A stretch of 64,000 bases of DNA from Azonexus sp. (GTDB lineage Bacteria; Pseudomonadota; Gammaproteobacteria; Burkholderiales; Rhodocyclaceae), in NCBI RefSeq assembly GCF_023150235.1, contig NZ_JAKLLH010000001.1:1-64000 (forward strand), in the 5' to 3' direction. The translations under genes were made by a program, and so were the position numbers. Shown one piece after another: positions 17,645 through 24,998 of this stretch (within the stretch, counting starts at the first letter, position 1; each line of letters begins with the position of its first letter). A model generated the notes under the pieces. That model was not told where the DNA came from. It did not search any database and saw only the letters and a list, made by a program, of their open reading frames with translations.

Positions 17645-18178
17645 TTACCGTGGGGTAAGCACCGCCTGCAGGCAATCGCGGTAGCGTTGCGCATTGTGTA
17701 CGTAATGCGCGGCGGAGGCTTGCAGACGGGCGATTTCGAGATCGTCGAGCTCACGCACGATCTTGCCCGGAGAGCCAACGATCAGAACCCGGTCGGGAAA
17801 GACCTTGCCCTCGGGAATCAGGGTGTTGGCGCCGACGATGCAGCTTTTTCCGATCACCGCCCGGTTGAGAATCACCGAGCCGATCCCGATCAGGCTACCG
17901 TCGCCCACGGTGCAGCCGTGCAGCATCACCAAGTGGCCGACGGTGACATTTTCGCCGATGCGCATGGGCACGCCTTCGTCGGTGTGCAGCACCGAGCCAT
18001 CCTGAATATTGCTGTTGGCGCCGATTTCAATCGGATCGTTGTCGCCGCGCAAGGTGGCGTTCCACCAGATCGAGCTGTGTTCGCCGAGGCGAACGTCACC
18101 GATCACGGTGGCGTTGGGTGCAATCCAGGCGGATGCGGCGATGTGTGCTTCCTTGTCGTTGAGACGATAAATGCTCAT
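17645..18178 (-). CDS. Gamma-class carbonic anhydrase family protein
   Basis: The 177-residue protein is a left-handed beta-helix of hexapeptide repeats ([20 protein letters not shown] and following). It retains the metal-ligand histidines of gamma carbonic anhydrases: the His in [10 protein letters not shown], in VGHLVMLHG (two positions), plus the GDN/D region [10 protein letters not shown]. Homologues (YrdA, CaiE, PaaY group) are trimers with zinc or iron; some hydrate CO2 and others act on CoA thioesters. The start at [12 protein letters not shown] sits beside an AT-rich intergenic stretch. The gene is divergent from the flgP-like gene. Confidence 0.85.
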   Translation of the reverse strand: MSIYRLNDKEAHIAASAWIAPNATVIGDVRLGEHSSIWWNATLRGDNDPIEIGANSNIQDGSVLHTDEGVPMRIGENVTVGHLVMLHGCTVGDGSLIGIGSVILNRAVIGKSCIVGANTLIPEGKVFPDRVLIVGSPGKIVRELDDLEIARLQASAAHYVHNAQRYRDCLQAVLTPR

Positions 18179-18231
18179 GTTTTCTCTTCCTTGTTGAATT
18201 TTATATAATTCAGATGCTTGCACGATTTTCC

Positions 18232-18258
18232 TAAAGTTTTTCTTCGCTTTGCCGTAAG
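18232..18258 (+). promoter_or_regulatory. Candidate sigma-28 (FliA) promoter
   Basis: TAAA at 18232-18235, exactly 15 bases, then GCCGTAAG at 18251-18258. The flagellar sigma-28 consensus is TAAA-N15-GCCGATAA, so the -35 half is perfect and the -10 half matches at five of eight positions. It lies 40 bases before the start of the flgP-like lipoprotein gene in an unusually AT-rich region. Confidence 0.5.
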
Positions 18259-18298
18259 TTCTGCCTGGATTATTGAAAATTAAAGGGGTTCGGCGATC

Positions 18299-18883
18299 AT
18301 GAATTTCAAGTCTATTATCTTTTCCGCATCCGTTGCCTTGAGTGCCTTGCTCGCCGGCTGTGCCTCCCAGCCTTGCTGCACCGCCCCGCAGGCCGCACCT
18401 TCCGCCTGTGCGCAGGGGGCCTGCCAGGCGGCACTGCCTGCCGCGCCCGCCACGCCGACCAAGCTCCTGGCCGTTGGCTACGGGGCGGTCGGCTCCTATT
18501 CGCAATATACCCATGCCCAGCAAAAACTGATGGCCATGCGCGCCGCTCAGGTCGATGCCTACCGTAATCTGGCCGAACAGGTCTATGGCTTCCGGGTTTG
18601 GGGCAATACGGCGGTTTCCGCTTTTGCCACGCAGAACGATACGGCTCGCACCTATGTCGATGCCTTCGTGCGCGGAGCCCGCGTCGTCAATATGACCAGC
18701 ATCGCCGATGGTAATTGGGAAGCGACGGTGGAACTCGAGTTGTCGCCGCAGTTCTTCGATTGCCTGTCGCGCGGCGGTCAATGCGGTCTCCGCAATTCGG
18801 TGCCGTCCTGTACCAATGGGGCTTGCGGCTGCACGACGCCGGGGTGTGCCTCGACCAGTGCCAGCTATACCTCCACCCATTGA
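18299..18883 (+). CDS. LPP20-family lipoprotein, FlgP-like
   Basis: The 194-residue lipoprotein has signal and lipobox [10 protein letters not shown], with acylated Cys near residue 21, and then a Cys/Ala/Pro-rich linker. The core [21 protein letters not shown] and [21 protein letters not shown] is the LPP20/FlgP fold, in which outer-membrane lipoproteins form a disc around the flagellar outer ring in Vibrio and Campylobacter. The C-terminal 40 residues are unusually Cys-rich ([22 protein letters not shown]). It is followed by an FlgT homologue, and a sigma-28-like promoter lies upstream, so a flagellar role is likely. Confidence 0.75.
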   Translation: MNFKSIIFSASVALSALLAGCASQPCCTAPQAAPSACAQGACQAALPAAPATPTKLLAVGYGAVGSYSQYTHAQQKLMAMRAAQVDAYRNLAEQVYGFRVWGNTAVSAFATQNDTARTYVDAFVRGARVVNMTSIADGNWEATVELELSPQFFDCLSRGGQCGLRNSVPSCTNGACGCTTPGCASTSASYTSTH

Positions 18884-18930
18884 TTTCCTGAAACACGCCA
18901 TTGTCGGGCGCCACCGATGATCGACCCCTC

Positions 18931-20097
18931 ATGATCCGCCGCCTTCGCCTTGTTGCCTTCTTGCCGCTGTTCCTCTTCGCCGTACCGGCTGCCGCCGAGG
19001 AGGTCGTTGTCGAGGGGAGTGCCGTGATTCGCAACGGCGATCTCGGCGAAGCCCGCGAACAGGCGACGCGGCGGGCCATGGCGCGCGCGGCGGAGTTCCG
19101 GCAGGCGCGGGTCAGCTCGCAGGCACTGGTGCAGGCTGGCGTGGCCACCGAGACGGTCCAGGTCAGTGCCACGGCCTGTACCGGCCGGGTCGATGTGGTC
19201 GATGAAAAAGTCCTGGCCGATGAGTTGACCGTGATTTTGCGCGTCGCCCTGCCGGAAAATGGCGAGTGCCGCCAGCAATGCACCACGGCCTACGTCAATC
19301 GCATGGTGGTGACGGCCTTCGCCCTGGAATATCCGGAGCAGAAATTGCCGGGTGAGCAGTTGCGGATCAGTGCCGTGACGGCGGTCGAACTGGCGAAAAA
19401 ACTGGTTCGGCGCGGGCGCTTGCTGGCTGAGTACGAAGCGAGCGCCTATCCCTATGTCTCGCCCTCGCGTGCGCCCGTCCTGCGCACGGCCCCGGACGAT
19501 GCCGAGTCGCCGCTGGCCGGCTTGGCCCGGCGTTTTCGCGGGCAGTACATTCTTTCCGGGGTCTATCGCGACCTCGGCGTTTCCGGCTCGATATTCACCG
19601 CCGATCGTCGCCGGACCATACAGATCGAGGCCTTCCTCCACGACGGCGCCAATGGCGAGGTTCTTGCCCGGCGCAGCTTTACCCGCGAGGTTCGCGGCGA
19701 TCTCGAGCTGACTTCGCGTCACAGCGTCGGTTCGGCCGCTTTTTACGGTACCGATTTCGGTGTGGCCTGGGGGGGCGCACTCGATGCCATTGCCGCCTGG
19801 ACGGAGGAGCATGTTGCCTGCCTGCCCTTTATCGCCCGAGTTCTGAAAGTGTCTGGCGACAAGCTGCAGGTGGATGCGGGATCGGAGTCCGGTCTTTCGG
19901 TCGGCGATACCCTGAGTCTGCATAACTGGCGCGATCCCCCGGTCTGGGGCGTGACCGGCACGCCCCTGGGGCGAGAAAAGTCGACCCGTACCCAGGCGGT
20001 GGTGCGTACCGTCTATCCAAAATTCTCCATCCTGGAGATGCAGACGCCGCCGGCCAACTTGCAGGTGCGCCCCGGCGACGTGCTGTACGCGCAATAG
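18931..20097 (+). CDS. flgT: Flagellar assembly protein T (FlgT-like)
   Basis: The 388-residue protein has a signal peptide (LVAFLPLFLFAVPAAA) and then an N-terminal domain (VVEGSAVIRNGDLGEAREQAT) followed by a TolB-like middle domain and a C-terminal SH3-like segment (ARVLKVSGDKLQVDAGSESGLSVGDTL). This order matches Vibrio FlgT, a periplasmic component of the H-ring that stabilises the basal body. I chose the ATG at 18931, which starts the signal peptide; an in-frame ATG at 18901 would add ten residues. It lies 47 bases after the FlgP-like gene, presumably in one operon. Confidence 0.8.
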   Translation: MIRRLRLVAFLPLFLFAVPAAAEEVVVEGSAVIRNGDLGEAREQATRRAMARAAEFRQARVSSQALVQAGVATETVQVSATACTGRVDVVDEKVLADELTVILRVALPENGECRQQCTTAYVNRMVVTAFALEYPEQKLPGEQLRISAVTAVELAKKLVRRGRLLAEYEASAYPYVSPSRAPVLRTAPDDAESPLAGLARRFRGQYILSGVYRDLGVSGSIFTADRRRTIQIEAFLHDGANGEVLARRSFTREVRGDLELTSRHSVGSAAFYGTDFGVAWGGALDAIAAWTEEHVACLPFIARVLKVSGDKLQVDAGSESGLSVGDTLSLHNWRDPPVWGVTGTPLGREKSTRTQAVVRTVYPKFSILEMQTPPANLQVRPGDVLYAQ

Positions 20098-20119
20098 GTC
20101 CGAAGCGTTCCGGGCAGAT

Positions 20120-21370
20120 TCAGGATGCTCTGTCCGGGCGTTCGCCACCGGCCAGTTTCTGCACGATCAGGCTGCCGATCATGTCGCCCTCGACATTGAC
20201 CATGGTCCGCGTGGTGTCGAGGAGGCGGTCGATCGGTAGCAGAATGGCGATTGCTTCGGTCGGCAGGCCGACCGATTCCAGCACCAGCACCATCGACAGC
20301 ATGCCAACGCTGGGAATTCCCGGCGCACCGATGGCGCCGAGCATGGCCACGGCGAAGACGATGGCCTGGCTGGCAAGATCGAGCTCGATCCCGGCCAGGC
20401 GGGCGATGAAAAGTGCGGCGGCGGCCTCGTAAAGCGCCGTGCCGTCCATGTTCATCGTTGCTCCGAGCGGGACCACGAAACCGGCGATGTCCTTGTGCAC
20501 ATGCAGGTGTTGCTCGGTGCAACGCAGCGTGATCGGCAGCGTCGCGGCGCTCGACGAGGTGACGAAGGCGGTGAGCAGGGCTTCGCGCGCGCCCTTGAAG
20601 AATGTCAGCGGCGAGATGCGGGTGCACAGCCAGAGCAGCGCCGGCAGCACGATCAGACCGTGGAAGAGGGTGGTGCCGGTGACCACCGCAATGAAGTGAC
20701 CGAGACCGACCAAGAGCGCACCCTGCTGGGTGGCGACCAGTTGCAGCAGCAGCGCGGCGAGGCCGAGCGGGGCCAGGCGCATGATCCAGCCGACGACCAG
20801 CAGGCACAGGTCCTGTAGCTCGTCGATCAGCTGCCGCAGCAGTTTGAAGCGTTCGCTGCCGACCACCAGCGCAATCCCGAGGAACAGCCCGATGATCGCG
20901 ACGGCGAGGATGTCGCCCTGGGCCAGCGCCTTGAACGGGTTCTGGAACAGCCCGCGCATGAACTGTGCGAGGTAGTCCGGCAGCGGCATCTGGCGCGCCT
21001 GGTAATGCGCCGTGGCGTCGGCGAACATGGCCAGTGGCAGGCCTTCGCCGGGGCGGAACAGGTGGGCGGCGGAGAAGCCGAGCAAAATCGCCAGCGCCAT
21101 CGTCGCGAAGAAGAAAATCGGCGTCGTGGTCCACACCCGGTGCATCTTGTGGTGCGCACGCAGATTGGCGACGCCGCCGGCAATCGAGGCGAAGATCAGC
21201 GGCACCAGCACCATGCGCAGTAGATCGAGAAACAGGTTGCCGAGCATTTTTGCCGCATACAGCGTGTTGACCGTGAGCGGCTCGCCAGGCCGGTCGGCCA
21301 GCCAGCTGCCGCCGGCGAGGCCGAGCAGGCAGCCGAGGAAAATGCGCGAATTGAGCGAAGCGAAGGGCAT
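20120..21370 (-). CDS. Dicarboxylate/amino acid:cation symporter (DAACS/SDF family)
   Basis: The 416-residue membrane protein has about eight transmembrane helices plus two re-entrant loops. The hairpin-1 serine-rich motif TAFVTSSSAATLPITLRC and the sodium-site motif VPLGATMNMDGTALYEAAAALF identify the GltP/DctA family, which couples uptake of glutamate, aspartate or C4-dicarboxylates to sodium or protons. MPFASLNSRIFLG is taken as the start; longer readings lack family similarity. The gene converges on flgT (22 bases apart). Confidence 0.92.
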   Translation of the reverse strand: MPFASLNSRIFLGCLLGLAGGSWLADRPGEPLTVNTLYAAKMLGNLFLDLLRMVLVPLIFASIAGGVANLRAHHKMHRVWTTTPIFFFATMALAILLGFSAAHLFRPGEGLPLAMFADATAHYQARQMPLPDYLAQFMRGLFQNPFKALAQGDILAVAIIGLFLGIALVVGSERFKLLRQLIDELQDLCLLVVGWIMRLAPLGLAALLLQLVATQQGALLVGLGHFIAVVTGTTLFHGLIVLPALLWLCTRISPLTFFKGAREALLTAFVTSSSAATLPITLRCTEQHLHVHKDIAGFVVPLGATMNMDGTALYEAAAALFIARLAGIELDLASQAIVFAVAMLGAIGAPGIPSVGMLSMVLVLESVGLPTEAIAILLPIDRLLDTTRTMVNVEGDMIGSLIVQKLAGGERPDRAS

Positions 21371-21590
21371 GGGAGCGTCGGGACAAGGTGGGGTCACGAT
21401 TGTAGCGGCGATTGCGCCGGCATTGCCCACGGCTACTGCTGCTGGCATTATCCCGGGCTGACCATGTTTCAATCCACACTCGCCAAGCGCTGCAATGCTC
21501 GGGAGCACGCCCCGCCACCCGCCCGCCATCCTTCTTCTGAAAAGGTTTGCGGGCGAGGCTTGTTTTTGATCAATCGACACGGAGCGGATA

Positions 21591-21971
21591 ATGGAAAAAG
21601 CCAGCGTTGATTTGCCGGCGTTGACCGCTGCCTTGCTGCGCTTTCGCGATGAACGCGATTGGTCGCGCTTTCATTCCTTGCGCAACCTGATCGTCTCCCT
21701 CAACTTGGAAGCCGCCGAGTTGCTGGAGCTGACGCAATGGCGCAGCGACGAGGAGATCGAGGCGCTGCCCGGCGATCCCCGCCTGGGTGAGGCGCTCGCC
21801 GACGAGTGCGCCGATGTCCTGCTCTACCTTCTGCTCGTCGCCGAACGTGCCGGAATCGACCTGCTGGCGGCGGCACATGCCAAAATCACAAAAAATGCCG
21901 CAAAATACCCGGCCGAGAAGGTACGCGGCTCGCGTGTCAAATATACCGAATTGAAGCAGGACAGCCGATGA
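21591..21971 (+). CDS. MazG-like nucleotide pyrophosphohydrolase
   Basis: The 126-residue all-alpha NTP-PPase has HSLRNLIVSLNLEAAELLELTQW, the EExxE-type helix that binds magnesium, and ADECADVLLYLLLVAERAGID, the second ExxD helix. Length and motifs match the single-domain MazG-like/dCTPase group that hydrolyses noncanonical or excess nucleoside triphosphates. AGCGGATA precedes the ATG. The last codon overlaps the next gene's ATG (ATGA), so the two are translationally coupled. Confidence 0.85.
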   Translation: MEKASVDLPALTAALLRFRDERDWSRFHSLRNLIVSLNLEAAELLELTQWRSDEEIEALPGDPRLGEALADECADVLLYLLLVAERAGIDLLAAAHAKITKNAAKYPAEKVRGSRVKYTELKQDSR

Positions 21972-22747
21972 AACACCCGCTCTTCGCCGCGATGGGCAAG
22001 GATTACCCGATCCATCTGGAAACGCAGTACGAACGCATCCTGATCAAGATCGAGGAATTGTGGGGCATGCCGCTGATCGAGGACTACTTTTCCGATCTGC
22101 TGATCGACAAGCGCGGTGGCCGCCAGGGTTTTCCATCCGAGGTGGTCAAGGACATCGTCAAGCTGCGCGAGTACCACGAAGTCGAGAATTTCCGCGCTGC
22201 CGAGCGCAAGGAAGACGCCGCGCAACGCCTGGTGGCGCGCAAGGTGATGCTCACCGGCGATGCCTTTCTGCGGGCTTTTCGCGCCGGCAATCAGGAACTG
22301 GTCGATCTGTTCATCCGTGCCGGTTTCAAACCGCCGCCGACCGACGAGGGAATTCCGCTACTGCTTGCCGCGCTGCGACGTGGGCATACGGTTGTTGCCA
22401 AGATCATGATCGAGGCCGGGGCGGATGTGAATGCCCGCGACAATCTCGGATTGACTCCCCTGTTGGTGGCCTGCGGCAAAACGACGCCTGGCTACCGGGT
22501 GATTGCCGAAAGACTGATTGCCAGGAAGGCGCAATTGAATGTCCGCGATGTCTTTGGCTTCACTCCCCTGATGCTGGCGATTTCCGGTGGCATGTTCGAC
22601 ATTGCGCGCCTGCTGATCGAGCGCGGCGCCGATCTCGGCGCCATCTCGCGCAAGGGGGAAACCGCGCTCAACCTCCTGCAGGCGAGCAATGCACCGGAGA
22701 AGCGCGATTTGATCAATCTGATGATCGAGCACGGCCTCAAAGGCTGA
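21968..22747 (+). CDS. Ankyrin-repeat protein
   Basis: The 259-residue cytosolic protein has a charged N-terminal region (about 1-95: ETQYERILIKIEELWGMPL) and four to five ankyrin repeats in the C-terminal two-thirds (GNQELVDLFIRAGF, GHTVVAKIMIEAGADVNARD, NVRDVFGFTPLMLAISGGM, ARLLIERGADLGAISRKGE). Ankyrins bind other proteins, so this is probably an adaptor, not an enzyme. It is coupled to the upstream MazG-like gene, which hints at a shared function. It ends 24 bases before a palindrome. Confidence 0.85.
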   Translation: MKHPLFAAMGKDYPIHLETQYERILIKIEELWGMPLIEDYFSDLLIDKRGGRQGFPSEVVKDIVKLREYHEVENFRAAERKEDAAQRLVARKVMLTGDAFLRAFRAGNQELVDLFIRAGFKPPPTDEGIPLLLAALRRGHTVVAKIMIEAGADVNARDNLGLTPLLVACGKTTPGYRVIAERLIARKAQLNVRDVFGFTPLMLAISGGMFDIARLLIERGADLGAISRKGETALNLLQASNAPEKRDLINLMIEHGLKG

Positions 22748-22770
22748 AGGACGGCCGGGCGGGGTTTTTC

Positions 22771-22800
22771 CCGGTATTCATGGTCGACCGTGAATACCGG
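22771..22800. repeat. 30-bp palindrome with GGTCGACC core, one mismatch
   Basis: CCGGTATTCATGGTC faces GACCGTGAATACCGG. All pairs match except 22781/22790. It lies between the convergent ankyrin gene and rlmJ, 6 bases from the rlmJ stop. Arm sequence differs from other copies, yet pairs with itself. Confidence 0.9.
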
Positions 22801-22806
22801 CGATTT

Positions 22807-23652
22807 TCACTCTTCCTGGCTTTCGATCAGGTACTTGGCGCCGGCATCCTGGGCGAGCAGTTCGGTCAGCCGCGGCAGTGCCGCATGCAGCTTCTTTTCC
22901 AGCGTCCACGGCGGGTTGATCACGAACATGCCGCTGCCGTGCATGCCGAAACCGTCCTTGGCCGGCGCCTTGACCTGTAGCACCGCATGCAGCCAGCTCT
23001 GGGCGCCGAGGCCTTTAAGCCGGTCGGGTAACTCGAAGGCCTCGCGCTTGGCCAGGGTCGGGTACCACAGCGCGTAGGTGCCGGTCGGGAAACGCTTGAG
23101 CGCCTCCTGCAGGCCCTTGATCACGGCGGTGTAGTCGGCTTTGGTCTCGTAGGACGGGTCGATCAGCACCAGCGCCCGGCGCGGTGGCGGTGGCAGCAGC
23201 GCCTTGAGTCCGGCGAAGCCGTCGCCTTCGGTAATCGCGACCTGGCGGCCGGCGCTCTGGAAGCATTCCTTGAGCAGGCGTTGGTCGGTGCTGTGCATTT
23301 CGTAGAGACGCAGGCGGTCGCTGTCGCGCAACAGTTCCTTGGCCAGCCACGGCGAGCCGGGGTAGTGGCGCAGCTTGCCGTCGGGGTTGAGGCGGCGGAC
23401 CAGGTCGACGTAGTCGGCGACGATTTCCGGCTGGTCCGGCGTCTGCCACAGGCGGCCGATGCCGTCGCTGTATTCGGCGAGCTTGCTGGCGTGCGCCGAA
23501 TCGAGCGCGTAGCGGCCGGCGCCGGCGTGGGTGTCGATGATCCAGAAGGGGGCCGGTTTCTGCCCCAGATAGCGGGCAATATCGACCAGGATCAGGTGTT
23601 TGAGCACGTCGGCGTGGTTGCCGGCGTGAAAGGCATGGCGATAACTGAGCAT
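22807..23652 (-). CDS. rlmJ: 23S rRNA (adenine2030-N6)-methyltransferase RlmJ
   Basis: The 281-residue protein begins MLSYRHAFHAGNHADVLKHL, diagnostic of RlmJ (YhiR). Motif I is IIDTHAGAGRYAL, and the catalytic N6-adenine loop is DPSYE in ALVLIDPSYETKADY. It methylates A2030 of 23S rRNA. The length is normal. A longer upstream reading is disfavoured. The start region CATG also contains an in-frame-looking ATG for the divergent DUF3301 gene, but that gene more likely starts at 23675. Confidence 0.93.
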   Translation of the reverse strand: MLSYRHAFHAGNHADVLKHLILVDIARYLGQKPAPFWIIDTHAGAGRYALDSAHASKLAEYSDGIGRLWQTPDQPEIVADYVDLVRRLNPDGKLRHYPGSPWLAKELLRDSDRLRLYEMHSTDQRLLKECFQSAGRQVAITEGDGFAGLKALLPPPPRRALVLIDPSYETKADYTAVIKGLQEALKRFPTGTYALWYPTLAKREAFELPDRLKGLGAQSWLHAVLQVKAPAKDGFGMHGSGMFVINPPWTLEKKLHAALPRLTELLAQDAGAKYLIESQEE

Positions 23653-23674
23653 GGGCGCAGTATACTTCGCCGCC

Positions 23675-24163
23675 ATGCCGATAGAAGAAAGCTTTTTGCT
23701 GCTGCTGGCCCTGGCCGGCATCTGGTTCTGGCTCGACACGCTGAAAGCGCGCGAGGCCGGCGTTGCCGCCGCGCGCGCGGCTTGTGCCGAGGAGGGCTGG
23801 CAGTTCCTCGACGAAAGCGTGGTCGGGCGCGGCGTGCGCCTGGCGCGCGACGACGAGGGACGGTTGCGGCTGCGCCGAATCTACGCCTTCGAGTATTCCG
23901 AAAGCGGCTTCAACCGTAGCGCCGGCAGCGTCACCCTGCTCGGGCAGGAACTGGAGTGGCTGAGCATCCGCCACGCCGCCCGTCCGGCCGAGCGCGCGGT
24001 CAATCAAGCAGACAGCCAAGCGGGCGACCCAGCCGCCGGGAAAATGCTCGATTTTCCCGAGCCCGGCGCGGCGCCACGGCCGACCGCCCGCATCATTCCC
24101 CTGCGCCCGCAGGGCACCGAAAAAAACAAGGATCCCCATGCCCCCCAAGACCTACACGATTGA
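23675..24163 (+). CDS. DUF3301 family membrane-anchored protein
   Basis: The 162-residue protein has one N-terminal membrane segment (SFLLLLALAGIWFWLD), followed by RAACAEEGWQFLDESV and RIYAFEYSESGFNRSAGSV, which are characteristic of the DUF3301 family of gamma- and betaproteobacteria. Function is not known. TATACT at 23661-23666 lies 8 bases from the start, so the transcript may be nearly leaderless. The 3' end overlaps the mutarotase gene by 26 bases. An ATG at 23651 would add eight residues. Confidence 0.8.
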   Translation: MPIEESFLLLLALAGIWFWLDTLKAREAGVAAARAACAEEGWQFLDESVVGRGVRLARDDEGRLRLRRIYAFEYSESGFNRSAGSVTLLGQELEWLSIRHAARPAERAVNQADSQAGDPAAGKMLDFPEPGAAPRPTARIIPLRPQGTEKNKDPHAPQDLHD

Positions 24164-24995
24164 AGACATCGAATTCAACGGCCAGCCGGCACTGCGCCTG
24201 GCCGCGCCCAACGGCGCCAGCGCGACGATTGCGCTGTTCGGCGGGCAGTTGCTGTCGTGGATCACGCCCGACGGCCGCGAGCGGCTCTACCTTTCCGAAC
24301 GCGCGGTGTTCGATGGCAGCCAGCCGATCCGTGGCGGCGTGCCGGTCTGCTTCCCGCAGTTTGCCAGTCTCGGCGATCTGCCCAAGCATGGTTTTGTCCG
24401 CACCCGCGAGTGGACCGTGAGCGCCCGTCGTAGCGGCGACGATTTCGCGCTGGCGACGCTGGAAATCAGCGACGACGAACTGACCCGGGCGCTGTGGCCG
24501 CACTACTTCCGTCTCGAACTGACGGTGATGCTCGAAGCCGACCGGATCGACCTCGAACTCTGCGTCGCCAACGAGGGCGAGGACGAATTCAGCTTCACCG
24601 GTGCCTTGCACAGCTACCTGCGCCTGACCCAGGTCGAGGACGCGGCGCTCGAAGGCGTGCATGGCTATACCTACCGCGATGCCGTGCTCGGCGACCGCGA
24701 GGTGCGCGAAACCGGCACCCAGCTGGTGGTCGAGAGCGAGGTCGACCGGGTCTACCGCAATGTCGGCCGGCCGTTCCTGCTGCAGGCGGGCAACTACAGC
24801 CTGGGCATCCACCAGCGCGATTTTCCCGATACCGTGATCTGGAATCCCTGGGTGGATCGTTGTAATCAAATCGACGACCTGCCGCTCGACGGCTGGCGCC
24901 GCTTCCTCTGCGTCGAAGCCGCCGCCGCCGACAATCCGGTGACGGTCGCTGCCGGCGACGAGTGGTACGGTCGGCAGACGCTGGTCGTGATTTAA
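24138..24995 (+). CDS. D-hexose-6-phosphate mutarotase (YeaD-like)
   Basis: The 285-residue protein is of the aldose-1-epimerase fold. IRGGVPVCFPQFASLGDLPKHGFVR contains the conserved catalytic histidine region of glucose-6-phosphate 1-epimerases, and the glutamate near the C-terminus (RRFLCVEAAAADNPVTVAAG) fits the general base. It interconverts alpha and beta anomers of hexose-6-phosphates. It starts inside the end of the DUF3301 gene, in a different frame, which implies cotranscription. The lipoprotein gene follows after 3 bases. Confidence 0.88.
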   Translation: MPPKTYTIEDIEFNGQPALRLAAPNGASATIALFGGQLLSWITPDGRERLYLSERAVFDGSQPIRGGVPVCFPQFASLGDLPKHGFVRTREWTVSARRSGDDFALATLEISDDELTRALWPHYFRLELTVMLEADRIDLELCVANEGEDEFSFTGALHSYLRLTQVEDAALEGVHGYTYRDAVLGDREVRETGTQLVVESEVDRVYRNVGRPFLLQAGNYSLGIHQRDFPDTVIWNPWVDRCNQIDDLPLDGWRRFLCVEAAAADNPVTVAAGDEWYGRQTLVVI

Positions 24996-24998
24996 AGG

